Positions 1 through 8,323 of a stretch of 64,000 nucleotides of DNA are shown piece by piece. Below the pieces are notes generated by a model. The model saw only the letters and a list, made by a program, of their open reading frames with translations, was not told the origin of the DNA and did no database searches. Within the stretch, counting starts at the first letter, position 1. Every line of letters begins with the position of its first letter. The translations under genes and the position numbers were made by a program. Origin of the DNA: Maccoyibacter intestinihominis (GTDB lineage: Bacteria > Bacillota > Clostridia > Lachnospirales > Lachnospiraceae); NCBI RefSeq assembly GCF_040096355.1, contig NZ_JBBMEX010000010.1, positions 40,919 through 104,918 of the forward strand, written 5' to 3'.

Positions 1-333
1 AATGGAATCATGGGAGCCGTCATACATGATAGAAGGGAATCCGGCTTCGATGCATTTGATGCAGGCATCGTAACCGCCGTGGTCTAAGTGAATGGAAACC
101 GGTACTGTGATATTCAGTTCCTCTAACATTCCTTTTACCATTCCTACTACAGTCTTATAGCCACCCATATATTTTCCGGCACCTTCGGATACTCCCAAGA
201 TCACCGGTGAATTTAATTCCTGAGATACTTCTAATACTGCCTTCGTCCATTCCAGATTATTAATGTTAATCTGTGCTACCGCATAGTGTTCTTTCTCCGC
301 TTTTTCAAGCATTTTCTTTGTTGATACTAACAT
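1..333 (-). CDS. fba: Class II fructose-bisphosphate aldolase, N-terminal part (gene runs off the window)
   Basis: This glycolytic and gluconeogenic enzyme splits fructose-1,6-bisphosphate into DHAP and glyceraldehyde-3-phosphate using a metal ion. Only the first 111 residues are present; the 3' end lies outside the window. The start is MLVSTKKMLEKA, followed by AVAQININN. The HLDHGG motif carries the class II zinc-ligand histidine and catalytic aspartate region, and SIMYDGSHDS follows it. The ATG at 333 sits 5 to 6 bases after a GGAGGG ribosome binding site. A promoter-like pair (TTGAAT at 394-399, TATACT at 372-377, spacing 16) precedes it, so it is probably transcribed on its own. The family assignment is firm, but substrate specificity (FBP versus tagatose-BP) is not decided by this part. 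Confidence 0.9.
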   Translation of the reverse strand, partial: MLVSTKKMLEKAEKEHYAVAQININNLEWTKAVLEVSQELNSPVILGVSEGAGKYMGGYKTVVGMVKGMLEELNITVPVSIHLDHGGYDACIKCIEAGFPSIMYDGSHDSI

Positions 334-371
334 ACATCGCCCTCCATAATCTCATTTACATTTATAATTAT

Positions 372-399
372 AGTATACTGAAATTTTCGTTAAATTCAA
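372..399 (-). promoter_or_regulatory. Putative sigma-A promoter of fba
   Basis: On the minus strand TTGAAT (394-399) is followed after 16 bases by TATACT (372-377), with a second TATAAT-like string just downstream. It lies in the 78 bases between the lipid kinase stop and the fba start. Confidence 0.55.
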
Positions 400-411
400 G
401 TATTCTATAGA

Positions 412-1302
412 TTATTTCTCGTTTATCATAATGTCCACCGCTTTGCAGTGGTCCTTGATCTGCACCTCTTTGTGGTCACCGCCAAACTCTCCGTCAAGTG
501 TCCACGGAATCTCTTCCTCGGAATAAAATTTTACGCTGTCTGCCCGGAAAGAATCGATCAGGTCCGTCTCATCCTTCAGATTCGTCAGACTGGCAATGAT
601 CGTATTCAGCTCGATAATATTTTTCGGCTTATGGATCAGTGTGACCTCAAACAGGCCATCGTCTAACTTCACATCTTTGCCTGTCATATTCTTAAATCCA
701 CCGACAGAAGTAGAGTTCGTGATCATTCCTAACAGGAAATCGCCCTCTATCTCATTTCCATCATATTCTACCCGCATATGATAGGTTTTAATTGTATAAA
801 GTCTTTTTGCTCCTTCTAAGATATATGCCACATGACCGAGTGCATTTTTCAACTCCTGGCTGGTTGCATAAGATACATCCGTAAAAATCCCAAAAGCTGC
901 AACATAGATAAAGTAGTCTCCGTTGAACTCTCCCACATCACATGAAAACGGCACTCCCAATACTGCAGTCTTTGCTGCCTGTATCATATCTTTTGGAATC
1001 TCCAGAGAATTGGCAAAATCGTTTGTACTTCCTGCCGGGATATAACCAAGCGGGGTACGCACTTCACTCTGCATCATTCCCGTAACTGCCTCATCCAAGG
1101 TTCCGTCACCGCCGCTGCACACGACAAGATCATAGTATTTTGCCTGTTCACGGACAACCTTCGTTGCATCTTCCCGTTCCTGTGTCGTATGCACCTGAAC
1201 ATGGTATCCTTCTTTTATCATGATATCTATAATATCTAACAGTTTATTCTTGATCTGACCCTTGCCAGAATGTCCATTGACTACAAAAAGTAACTTTTTC
1301 AT
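412..1302 (-). CDS. Diacylglycerol kinase / YegS-like lipid kinase
   Basis: This 296-residue member of the DagK/YegS/BmrU lipid kinase family would phosphorylate diacylglycerol or a related lipid, recycling it into phospholipid synthesis at the cytoplasmic face of the membrane. The N-terminal nucleotide-binding part has VVNGHSGKG at residues 8-16 and the diagnostic SGGDGTLDE at 63-71. GYIPAGSTNDFA, the usual family motif, follows near residue 87. The C-terminal half is the beta-sandwich domain, ending in LDGEFGG. It is the last gene of the block running from ftsH downwards, 8 bases after whiA, so cotranscription is likely. The exact lipid substrate cannot be read from the sequence. Confidence 0.88.
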   Translation of the reverse strand: MKKLLFVVNGHSGKGQIKNKLLDIIDIMIKEGYHVQVHTTQEREDATKVVREQAKYYDLVVCSGGDGTLDEAVTGMMQSEVRTPLGYIPAGSTNDFANSLEIPKDMIQAAKTAVLGVPFSCDVGEFNGDYFIYVAAFGIFTDVSYATSQELKNALGHVAYILEGAKRLYTIKTYHMRVEYDGNEIEGDFLLGMITNSTSVGGFKNMTGKDVKLDDGLFEVTLIHKPKNIIELNTIIASLTNLKDETDLIDSFRADSVKFYSEEEIPWTLDGEFGGDHKEVQIKDHCKAVDIMINEK

Positions 1303-1310
1303 CTCTTCCT

Positions 1311-2177
1311 CTATTTTCCTGCCATTCTTAAATCTTCTGCCATTGCCTCGATTTTTCGCAGACGATGGTTAACCCCTGATTTTCCAACCGGCGGTTCTAA
1401 ATAAGTTCCCAATTCCTTCAGGGTTGCATCCGGGTACTCCAGACGCACATATGCGATTTCCCGAAGCTGCACCGGCAGATGTTCAAGTCCCACGGTCTTT
1501 TGCAGATAACGGATATCCTCTAACTGCCGTACCGCCGCAGACACTGTCTTATGTATATTTGCCGTCTCACAATTGACCTGTCGGTTCACGCTGTTACGCA
1601 TTTCTTTCAAAATACGGATATTCTCAAACTTCATCATGGAAATCGGCGCTTCCATGATATTCAGCATATCTGAGATCTGTTCGCCCTCTTTCAGATATAC
1701 CACATAATTCTTCTTTCGCTGTACCGTCTTAGCATCCATCCCAAAGCTGTTGATCATTTCCTGTAACTGCACTGCCTTTTGTTCACTGTCGCATACAATT
1801 TCAAAATGATAGGCTTTTTCCGGATCACTCATCGAACCTGATGTTAAAAACGCCCCCCGGATAAATGCTCTCTTACAGCAGGAATTTTGCAGATAACGGC
1901 TCTTTACCGTCAGATCTTCATGAAAAAGATTGCCTGTGATCTGCTCTTCCTCTACGTTCGTAATACATACTTTAATATTATATGTTTTTCTGACTAAAGT
2001 AAAGTATTTTCTAACCAGCTCTTCGTTCTCCGATTCAAAGGACAAAAAACGGTGTTCCCCCATTCCTGCCTTAATACCGGAAAAATTCAAAAAAGCCGCC
2101 AGCTCCGCCAACTGGCAATGACGGCTCTTGCTGACATGCTCTGTCAGTTCTTTTTTTACCTCACCGGAAAATGACAT
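1311..2177 (-). CDS. whiA: Sporulation/cell-division DNA-binding protein WhiA
   Basis: WhiA is a conserved Gram-positive protein combining a degenerate LAGLIDADG homing-endonuclease fold (about residues 1-200) with a C-terminal helix-turn-helix (about 220-285). In actinomycetes it activates sporulation genes; in Bacillus it affects cell division and chromosome segregation. The start MSFSGEVKKELTEH and the C-terminal pattern ELGTYLEPPVGKSGVNHRLRK are typical. At 288 residues it is slightly shorter than the usual 305-325. It follows rapZ by 3 bases, so the two are cotranscribed. In many Firmicutes the order is rapZ-yvcK-whiA; here no yvcK lies between them. Confidence 0.95.
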   Translation of the reverse strand: MSFSGEVKKELTEHVSKSRHCQLAELAAFLNFSGIKAGMGEHRFLSFESENEELVRKYFTLVRKTYNIKVCITNVEEEQITGNLFHEDLTVKSRYLQNSCCKRAFIRGAFLTSGSMSDPEKAYHFEIVCDSEQKAVQLQEMINSFGMDAKTVQRKKNYVVYLKEGEQISDMLNIMEAPISMMKFENIRILKEMRNSVNRQVNCETANIHKTVSAAVRQLEDIRYLQKTVGLEHLPVQLREIAYVRLEYPDATLKELGTYLEPPVGKSGVNHRLRKIEAMAEDLRMAGK

Positions 2178-2180
2178 CTT

Positions 2181-3056
2181 CTATTTCCCTCTCAACGCAT
2201 CTTTTCCTATATCCCTGTGCTCGATCTTGATCCCATAGCCGGAACATTCTTTCAACCGGTCATATAGTTCGTTTGCAAGTGTAACGGAGCGGTGCTTGCC
2301 ACCCGTACAGCCAATACTGATGACTAACTGTGTCTTTCCTTCCGTCACATAGTTCGGGATCAGGAACTTGATCATATCTTCTAACTTGTCCAAAAATTCA
2401 TGTGCCTCTTTGTACTGCATGACAAAGTCCTGTATCTCGATATCGTTTCCCGTCTTCTGACGGAGTCCTTCCACATAATATGGATTCGGCAGAAAACGCA
2501 CATCGAATACCAGGTCTGAATCCGTCGGAATTCCATACTTGAACCCGAAGGACAGTACGGTAATATATAAGTTCCGGTAATCCTCGTCCCTTACAAAAAT
2601 CCTCTCAAGCTCTGCCTTTAACTCTCTTTGCAGCAGACGGCTGGTATCGATGATATAATCTGCCTGCTCTTTTAAAAAAGCAAGTTTTTTACGTTCGAGT
2701 CCGATCCCTTTATCAATCCTTCCACCTCCGGCAAGCGGATGGCTTCTTCTCGTCTCTTTGTATCTTTTGACAAGAACCGAATCATCTGCCTCTAAGAACA
2801 GGATCTCAAAGCGAATACCCTTTTGGCGGATACGCTCTAAGACTCCCTCTAATTCACTCAGTGCATTGCTGTTACGGATATCGATACTGACTGCCACCTT
2901 TTCTAACTCATCCTCCGATTGCAGGGTAAAATCTACAAACTTTTCTACTAAGGGAATCGGAAGATTGTCAACACAGTAATATCCCATGTCTTCCATGATC
3001 TTGACTGCCGTACCTTTTCCTGCTCCTGACATTCCTGTTACAATGACTAATTTCAT
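2181..3056 (-). CDS. rapZ: RNase adapter / nucleotide-binding protein RapZ (YvcJ)
   Basis: This is a P-loop ATP/GTP-binding protein of the RapZ/YvcJ family. In E. coli RapZ guides RNase E to the sRNA GlmZ and senses glucosamine-6-phosphate; in Bacillus YvcJ hydrolyses GTP and influences competence. The Walker A motif TGMSGAGKGT is at residues 7-16, and the C-terminal RapZ domain has DVRFLPNPYYVEGLR and ISIGCTGGKHRSV. The 291-residue length is normal. The ATG overlaps the murB stop by 4 bases (translational coupling), and whiA follows 3 bases downstream. Placement among cell-wall (murB) and carbon-control (hprK) genes is usual for clostridia. Confidence 0.95.
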   Translation of the reverse strand: MKLVIVTGMSGAGKGTAVKIMEDMGYYCVDNLPIPLVEKFVDFTLQSEDELEKVAVSIDIRNSNALSELEGVLERIRQKGIRFEILFLEADDSVLVKRYKETRRSHPLAGGGRIDKGIGLERKKLAFLKEQADYIIDTSRLLQRELKAELERIFVRDEDYRNLYITVLSFGFKYGIPTDSDLVFDVRFLPNPYYVEGLRQKTGNDIEIQDFVMQYKEAHEFLDKLEDMIKFLIPNYVTEGKTQLVISIGCTGGKHRSVTLANELYDRLKECSGYGIKIEHRDIGKDALRGK

Positions 3057-3970
3057 CTGAAATCCCCCACCATTTTTACTTCTGTTTCTAACTTTACACC
3101 AAACTGCCGGTATACTTCCTGCTGCACTTCCTGTATCAGCCGATAAACATCGGATGCGGTTGCCTTCTCTTTATTGATGACAAATCCACAGTGTTTTTCA
3201 GATACTGCTGCACCGCCGACCTGAAATCCACGCAGACCTGCATCCATGATCAGTTTTCCCGCAAAATACCCCTCCGGTCTTTTGAAGGTACTGCCTGCAC
3301 TCGGATATTCTAAAGGCTGTTTCTCTACACGCTTTTCCTTTAACTCTTCCATTTTAGCACGGATCTGTTCCTGACTGCCTGCCTCTAAAGCGATCGTTAC
3401 GCCCAACACCATGTAGTGTTCCTCAGTAATACTACTATGGCGGTAACTCATGTCCAGTTCGCCCGGAGTCAGTTCTTTCTCCTGTCCATCCGCGGTAAGT
3501 ACCGTAACACTTTTTAAAATGTCTTTCATCTCGCCGCCGTAAGCACCTGCATTCATCACAACCGCTCCGCCAACACAGCCCGGAATTCCTGCTGCAAATT
3601 CCATCCCGGTCAGTCCTGCTTCCAGGGCTGCATGTGCGGTCTTAGAAAGCATTGCTCCTGCCTGTGCGTATATGGTGGTACCATCCACGGTAATCTCATC
3701 CATCTGTTTTCCAATCTCGATAACGACACCTGAAATGCCTTTGTCCGAAACTAAAAGATTACTGCCGTTCCCAATGATCAGGTATTCCTTTTGATATGTG
3801 AGACAGAGGCGGAGTACCTCCGCCACCTGTTCTTTTTTCGGACGGAGATAATACTCGGCCGGTCCACCCACCCGGAATGTGGTGTGATGTTTCATCGGTT
3901 CATCTTTTAAAATCTCATCCTCTGAGAGAATATTTTTTAAAGCCTCATCAAATATCTTTTCTGTTGTCAT
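3053..3970 (-). CDS. murB: UDP-N-acetylenolpyruvoylglucosamine reductase MurB
   Basis: MurB is an FAD-dependent enzyme that reduces UDP-GlcNAc-enolpyruvate to UDP-MurNAc with NADPH in the second committed step of peptidoglycan synthesis, in the cytoplasm. The FAD_binding_4 domain shows RVGGPAEYY near residue 33, GNGSNLLVSD near 68, and GIPGCVGGAVVMNAGAYG near 130. The C-terminal domain has YPSAGSTFKRP with the catalytic serine, as in the short Gram-positive type. The length of 305 residues is standard. It follows the M18 peptidase gene by 10 bases and overlaps rapZ by 4, so it is within one operon. Confidence 0.96.
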   Translation of the reverse strand: MTTEKIFDEALKNILSEDEILKDEPMKHHTTFRVGGPAEYYLRPKKEQVAEVLRLCLTYQKEYLIIGNGSNLLVSDKGISGVVIEIGKQMDEITVDGTTIYAQAGAMLSKTAHAALEAGLTGMEFAAGIPGCVGGAVVMNAGAYGGEMKDILKSVTVLTADGQEKELTPGELDMSYRHSSITEEHYMVLGVTIALEAGSQEQIRAKMEELKEKRVEKQPLEYPSAGSTFKRPEGYFAGKLIMDAGLRGFQVGGAAVSEKHCGFVINKEKATASDVYRLIQEVQQEVYRQFGVKLETEVKMVGDFR

Positions 3971-3980
3971 AATCTCCTGT

Positions 3981-5375
3981 CTATGCTTCCTTTAAGAATA
4001 CTACATATCCACGGAATGCTTCATATAAATCCACTTTGCTGATAATCTCCCAAGGTGCATGCATATTTAATACTGCCACACCACTGTCGATGACCTGCAT
4101 TCCATAGTTTGCAAGAATATAGGCAATGGTTCCACCGCCGCCCTGGTCTACTTTTCCAAGCTCTGAAGTCTGGTATGCAACTTCTTCTTTATCTAATACG
4201 GCTCTTAAATGTGCCATGTACTCTGCATTTGCATCGTTAGAGCCGGATTTTCCTCTTGCTCCGGTGTATTTATTAAATACCAGTCCTTTTCCGAAATATG
4301 CTACATTTTTCTTTTCGGATACGGATGGGTAATTCGGGTCAAATGCTGCACTGACATCGGAAGAAAGCACCTGTGAATTGCTTAATGCACGGCGCAGTGC
4401 CAACTCGGAATACTGACCGCAAAGCTCCATCACTTCTGCTACTGCATTTTCAAAGAAACGTGACTGCATACCGGTTGCACCGACACTTCCGATCTCTTCT
4501 TTATCGACTAACAGGCACACACTGGTCACTTCCGGTGTATCTACCTCCAGCATTGCACGGAAAGACGGATAAGCACACACACGGTCATCATGTCCGTAAC
4601 CCATGACCATGGAACGGTCAAATCCATAATCTCTTGCAGCGCCTGCCGGTACGACTTCAATCTCTGCAGATAAGAAATCTTCCTCTTCTATATCATATTC
4701 TTTCAGCAGGATATTCAGTACATTTGCTTTGACAGTCTCTTTTACTTTGTCTTTTTCTTCTACGTCTGCCGGAATGCTTCCGATCAGGACATCCAGATTC
4801 TCCCCCTCGATGACCTTGGATGCTTTTTTCTCTAACTGGTCGCCTGCTAAGTGGATCAGTAAGTCGCTGACTCCGAATACCGGATCATTTTCCTTATCAC
4901 CAATGCTGATGTTGACCACGGTTCCGTCTTTCTTTGCCACTACTCCGTGAAGTGCAAGCGGGAGTGTTACCCACTGATATTTCTTGACACCACCATAGTA
5001 ATGTGTATCAAACATTGCCATTTCCGTATCTTCGTAAAGCGGTACCTGTTTTAAGTCCAATCTTGGAGAATCAATATGTGCACCTAAGATGTTCATGCCT
5101 TTTTCCAGCGACTCTTTACCGATGATGAACATGGCAATGGATTTTCCCATCTGATTTACATAAACTTTATCTCCCGGCTTCAGGCTCTTCTTTTCTTTGA
5201 TGGCATCCTCTAATAACTGATAGCCTGCTTCTTTTGCTTTTGCCTCAAAAAAGCTCGTACATTCTCTCTCTGTCTTACATGCAGAAAGGAATTTGCGGTA
5301 ATCCTCTGCAAAATCAAAAACCTGTGTTCTTTTTTCCCCTTCCGGATATTTCATCCAAGCATTTGTTTTTTCCAT
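3981..5375 (-). CDS. M18-family aminopeptidase
   Basis: This dinuclear-zinc metallo-aminopeptidase of family M18 (aspartyl aminopeptidase/ApeB type) would remove N-terminal residues from cytosolic peptides. Family signatures are GAHIDSPRLDLK (zinc histidine and aspartate) at about residues 98-109, GYGHDDRVCAYP around 262, the catalytic KEEIGSVGATG near 293, FDPNYP near 347, GGGGTIAY near 413, and the zinc histidine in LNMHAPWEI near the C-terminus. There is no signal peptide. At 464 residues it is full length. It lies between hprK and murB with short spacers (31 and 10 bases), so it appears to be carried in the operon rather than functionally tied to it. Confidence 0.93.
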   Translation of the reverse strand: MEKTNAWMKYPEGEKRTQVFDFAEDYRKFLSACKTERECTSFFEAKAKEAGYQLLEDAIKEKKSLKPGDKVYVNQMGKSIAMFIIGKESLEKGMNILGAHIDSPRLDLKQVPLYEDTEMAMFDTHYYGGVKKYQWVTLPLALHGVVAKKDGTVVNISIGDKENDPVFGVSDLLIHLAGDQLEKKASKVIEGENLDVLIGSIPADVEEKDKVKETVKANVLNILLKEYDIEEEDFLSAEIEVVPAGAARDYGFDRSMVMGYGHDDRVCAYPSFRAMLEVDTPEVTSVCLLVDKEEIGSVGATGMQSRFFENAVAEVMELCGQYSELALRRALSNSQVLSSDVSAAFDPNYPSVSEKKNVAYFGKGLVFNKYTGARGKSGSNDANAEYMAHLRAVLDKEEVAYQTSELGKVDQGGGGTIAYILANYGMQVIDSGVAVLNMHAPWEIISKVDLYEAFRGYVVFLKEA

Positions 5376-5406
5376 TTACTATTTACCTCTTTTCTTTTTA
5401 TTTTTT

Positions 5407-6348
5407 CTATTCATCTTCTTCTGTCTTATTCAGATTCTCCTGTACACGCCGGTACAATTCCTGTGCAGCGTTATAACCCATCTTCTTCTGCCTGTGGTTT
5501 ACGGCAGCCGATTCACAGATGACTGCAAGGTTTCTTCCCGGACGGATCGGGAGTGAATGACAGACTACCTGATTTCCTAAAATCTCTGTATATTCTTCCT
5601 CAAGTCCCAAACGGTCATACTCATTTTCTTTTTTCCAGTCCTCTAATTTGATGACCAGATCAATGTTCTGTTTTTCTTTGACCGCCTCTACACCAAACAA
5701 TGTCTTGACATCAACGATTCCGATTCCCCTTAATTCAATAAAATGTCTGGTAATCGCCGGGGATGTTCCCACCAGTGTATGTTCATTGATCTTACGGATC
5801 TCTACGACATCATCCGTAACCAGACGATGACCGCGGCGGATCAGCTCCAATGCAGCTTCGCTCTTACCGATTCCGCTCTCTCCGGTGATTAGAAGTCCTT
5901 CGCCATACACATCGACCAGTACCCCATGGATCGTCACACATGGCGCCAATTCTTCACTCAGGCACAGGATCAGCTCTGCCATAAAAGAAGAGGTCGTACG
6001 GTGTGTTCCAAGCAGCGGCACATCTTTTTCTTCCGCAATCCGTAAAAAATCCTCATCCGGTTCAAAATCACGGCTGAAAATAATACACGGGATCTCCCTC
6101 TCTAACAGTGCATTATAGATTTCGATCCGTTTGTCCGGGTCCATCTGCTTTAAGAAACTGTATTCTACCATTCCGATGATCTGTACACGGTTCGGCTCAA
6201 AATACTCAAAATATCCGCTCAACTGCAATGCCGGCCGATTGACATCGGACAAGGTTACTTTATGTTTTTTTATATCTAATTCTTTTGTAAATACCTTCAG
6301 ATCCAACAATTTTGCTAATTTTGATACACTTACACTTTTCTGGCTCAT
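5407..6348 (-). CDS. hprK: HPr kinase/phosphorylase
   Basis: HprK phosphorylates HPr (and Crh where present) on Ser46 in response to fructose-1,6-bisphosphate, and removes the phosphate when Pi is high. It therefore controls CcpA-dependent carbon catabolite repression. The P-loop GESGIGKS is at residues 156-163. The HprK signature region follows as LRGIGIVDVKTLFG (about 206-219), and the essential VTDDVVEI string is also seen. The 313-residue length is typical. It lies 67 bases after uvrC and is the first carbon-control gene of the block containing murB, rapZ and whiA. Mechanistically it would respond to the product of the pathway containing fba at the left edge. Confidence 0.96.
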   Translation of the reverse strand: MSQKSVSVSKLAKLLDLKVFTKELDIKKHKVTLSDVNRPALQLSGYFEYFEPNRVQIIGMVEYSFLKQMDPDKRIEIYNALLEREIPCIIFSRDFEPDEDFLRIAEEKDVPLLGTHRTTSSFMAELILCLSEELAPCVTIHGVLVDVYGEGLLITGESGIGKSEAALELIRRGHRLVTDDVVEIRKINEHTLVGTSPAITRHFIELRGIGIVDVKTLFGVEAVKEKQNIDLVIKLEDWKKENEYDRLGLEEEYTEILGNQVVCHSLPIRPGRNLAVICESAAVNHRQKKMGYNAAQELYRRVQENLNKTEEDE

Positions 6349-6415
6349 ACGCTTCTCCTTTATCTACCGTTTTTCCCCATTACTCTATTCATCATATCAT
6401 AGAAAAATCCCTGCT

Positions 6416-8323
6416 TCAACAATCCGGTGCCTCTTTTGAGGAAGAGTTTTGTAAATCTTCTTCCTGATCTTCCTTATGAAAAAACTCATAGACCGATCTG
6501 GCACTTCTTGCATCCATGCTGTCTATTCCTGCAAGGGTCTCCTCCGAGGCATTTCTGACCTCTTCTATCGAATCAAAATATTTCATCAACGCTTTTCGTC
6601 TGGTCGCCCCAATCCCCGGAATGTCATCTAAGATTGAATGTACCTGACTCTTACTTCGCAGGGAGCGGTGGTATTCAATGGCAAATCGATGGGCTTCATC
6701 CTGAATTCTTGTGATGAGTTTGAAGCCTTCGCTGTCCCTTGCGATCGGGATCTCTTTATTTTGAAAATACAGACCTCTGGTGCGGTGGTGGTCATCTTTT
6801 ACCATTCCACAGACCGGAATGGACAGCCCCAGTTCCTCTAACACCGTCAGGGCAATATTGACCTGTCCTTTTCCACCGTCCATCATCAAAAGATCCGGAA
6901 AACGGCTGAATTTTCCAAGTTCCTGTTCCCGTCCTTCTAACTCCTTCTGTTCCTCTAAACCATGCCGGAAACGTCTGGTCAGCACCTCATGCATCGATGC
7001 ATAATCGTCCGGTCCGGATACACTCTTTAATTTGAATTTGCGGTAATCACTCCGTTTTGGTCTACCCCCTTCATAGACCACCATAGAACCTACGGTTTCA
7101 AATCCGTTGATATTGGAAATATCATAAGCCTCTACCCTTCGGATTCCATCCAGTTCTAACAGCCCTGCGATTTCTTTTAATGCTCCGATCGTTCTTCCTT
7201 CTTCTCTCTTGATACGCTCTTTGTCCTGACTTAATACCATCCGGGCATTTTTCTTCGCAAGCTCTACCAGTCGTTCCTTCGTTCCTTTTTTCGGTACCCG
7301 CAGATACACTTTCTGGCCTTTTCGCTTTGCCAGCCATTCCGAGATCACCTCTTCTTCTTCGATCTCGCTTTGCAGCACGATCTCTCTTGGAATATAAGGC
7401 GTTCCCGCATAAAACTGCTTGACAAAAGAGGTCAGGATTCCCTGTTCTTCTTCCCCGTCTGCAATCCGCAGATAAAAGTGATCTCTTCCAATCAGCTTGC
7501 CGGAACGGATAAAGAACACCTGAACCACGGCATCCCGTTCATCTCTTGCTAATGCAATGATATCCTTATCTTCGCCATCGGTATTTGTGATCTTCTGTTT
7601 CTGTGCCACTGCCCGCACACTTCCTAACAGTTCCCGATACTCAATCGCTTTTTCAAAATTCATCTCATCCGAAGCCTGCTGCATCTTACTTTCGAGCTCC
7701 GTGATGATCTCCTTATAATTTCCATTCAGAAAATCCATCACTTTTCGGATGTTTTTTGCATATTCCTCTTTGGTGACATACCCCTGGCATGGTGCCTGGC
7801 ACTGATGGATATGATAGTTCAGACACGGACGCTCTTTTCCGATATCCCGTGGCAGCTTACGGTTGCAGGTGCGCACCTGATAGAGCTTGTGGAGCAGATC
7901 TATGGTGTCCTTGACTGCCCCGGCACTGGTGTAAGGTCCGAAATACCGTGACTTATCTTTTTTCATCTGACGACAAAAGAGGACCCTGGGATATTCTTCT
8001 CCCAGCGTCACTCTGATATACGGATAAGTCTTATCATCTCGGAGCATCGTATTGTACTTTGGACGATGCTCCTTTATTAAATTACACTCTAAGATCAGCG
8101 CTTCTAATTCTGAGTCCGTAACAATATATTCAAACCGTGCGATCTGCTGCACCATATGATCTTTTTTGATCCCTTCATTATGGCTTGGTCTGAAATACTG
8201 TCTGACACGATTTCGCAGTTTGATCGCTTTTCCAACATAGATGATGGCATCGTTTGCATCATGCATGATATAGACTCCCGGCTTTTCCGGCAGTTTTTTT
8301 AATTCTTCCTCAAAATCAAACAT
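6416..8323 (-). CDS. uvrC: Excinuclease ABC subunit C
   Basis: UvrC makes the two incisions flanking a DNA lesion during nucleotide excision repair, acting on the UvrB-DNA complex. Domains in order: GIY-YIG nuclease (GVYIMH through IIYVGKA, first ~85 residues), UVR/UvrB-interacting segment near 195-230 (EKAIEYRELL), RNase H-like C-terminal nuclease with DGGKGQ near 480, and helix-hairpin-helix (IPGIGATRRKALM) near 580. I chose the ATG at 8323 (MFDFEEEL): AGGAGA lies 5 bases upstream, whereas the longer TTG reading has no ribosome binding site. With this start the gene overlaps the ftsH 3' end by 8 bases, giving 635 residues and translational coupling. Confidence 0.95.
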   Translation of the reverse strand: MFDFEEELKKLPEKPGVYIMHDANDAIIYVGKAIKLRNRVRQYFRPSHNEGIKKDHMVQQIARFEYIVTDSELEALILECNLIKEHRPKYNTMLRDDKTYPYIRVTLGEEYPRVLFCRQMKKDKSRYFGPYTSAGAVKDTIDLLHKLYQVRTCNRKLPRDIGKERPCLNYHIHQCQAPCQGYVTKEEYAKNIRKVMDFLNGNYKEIITELESKMQQASDEMNFEKAIEYRELLGSVRAVAQKQKITNTDGEDKDIIALARDERDAVVQVFFIRSGKLIGRDHFYLRIADGEEEQGILTSFVKQFYAGTPYIPREIVLQSEIEEEEVISEWLAKRKGQKVYLRVPKKGTKERLVELAKKNARMVLSQDKERIKREEGRTIGALKEIAGLLELDGIRRVEAYDISNINGFETVGSMVVYEGGRPKRSDYRKFKLKSVSGPDDYASMHEVLTRRFRHGLEEQKELEGREQELGKFSRFPDLLMMDGGKGQVNIALTVLEELGLSIPVCGMVKDDHHRTRGLYFQNKEIPIARDSEGFKLITRIQDEAHRFAIEYHRSLRSKSQVHSILDDIPGIGATRRKALMKYFDSIEEVRNASEETLAGIDSMDARSARSVYEFFHKEDQEEDLQNSSSKEAPDC

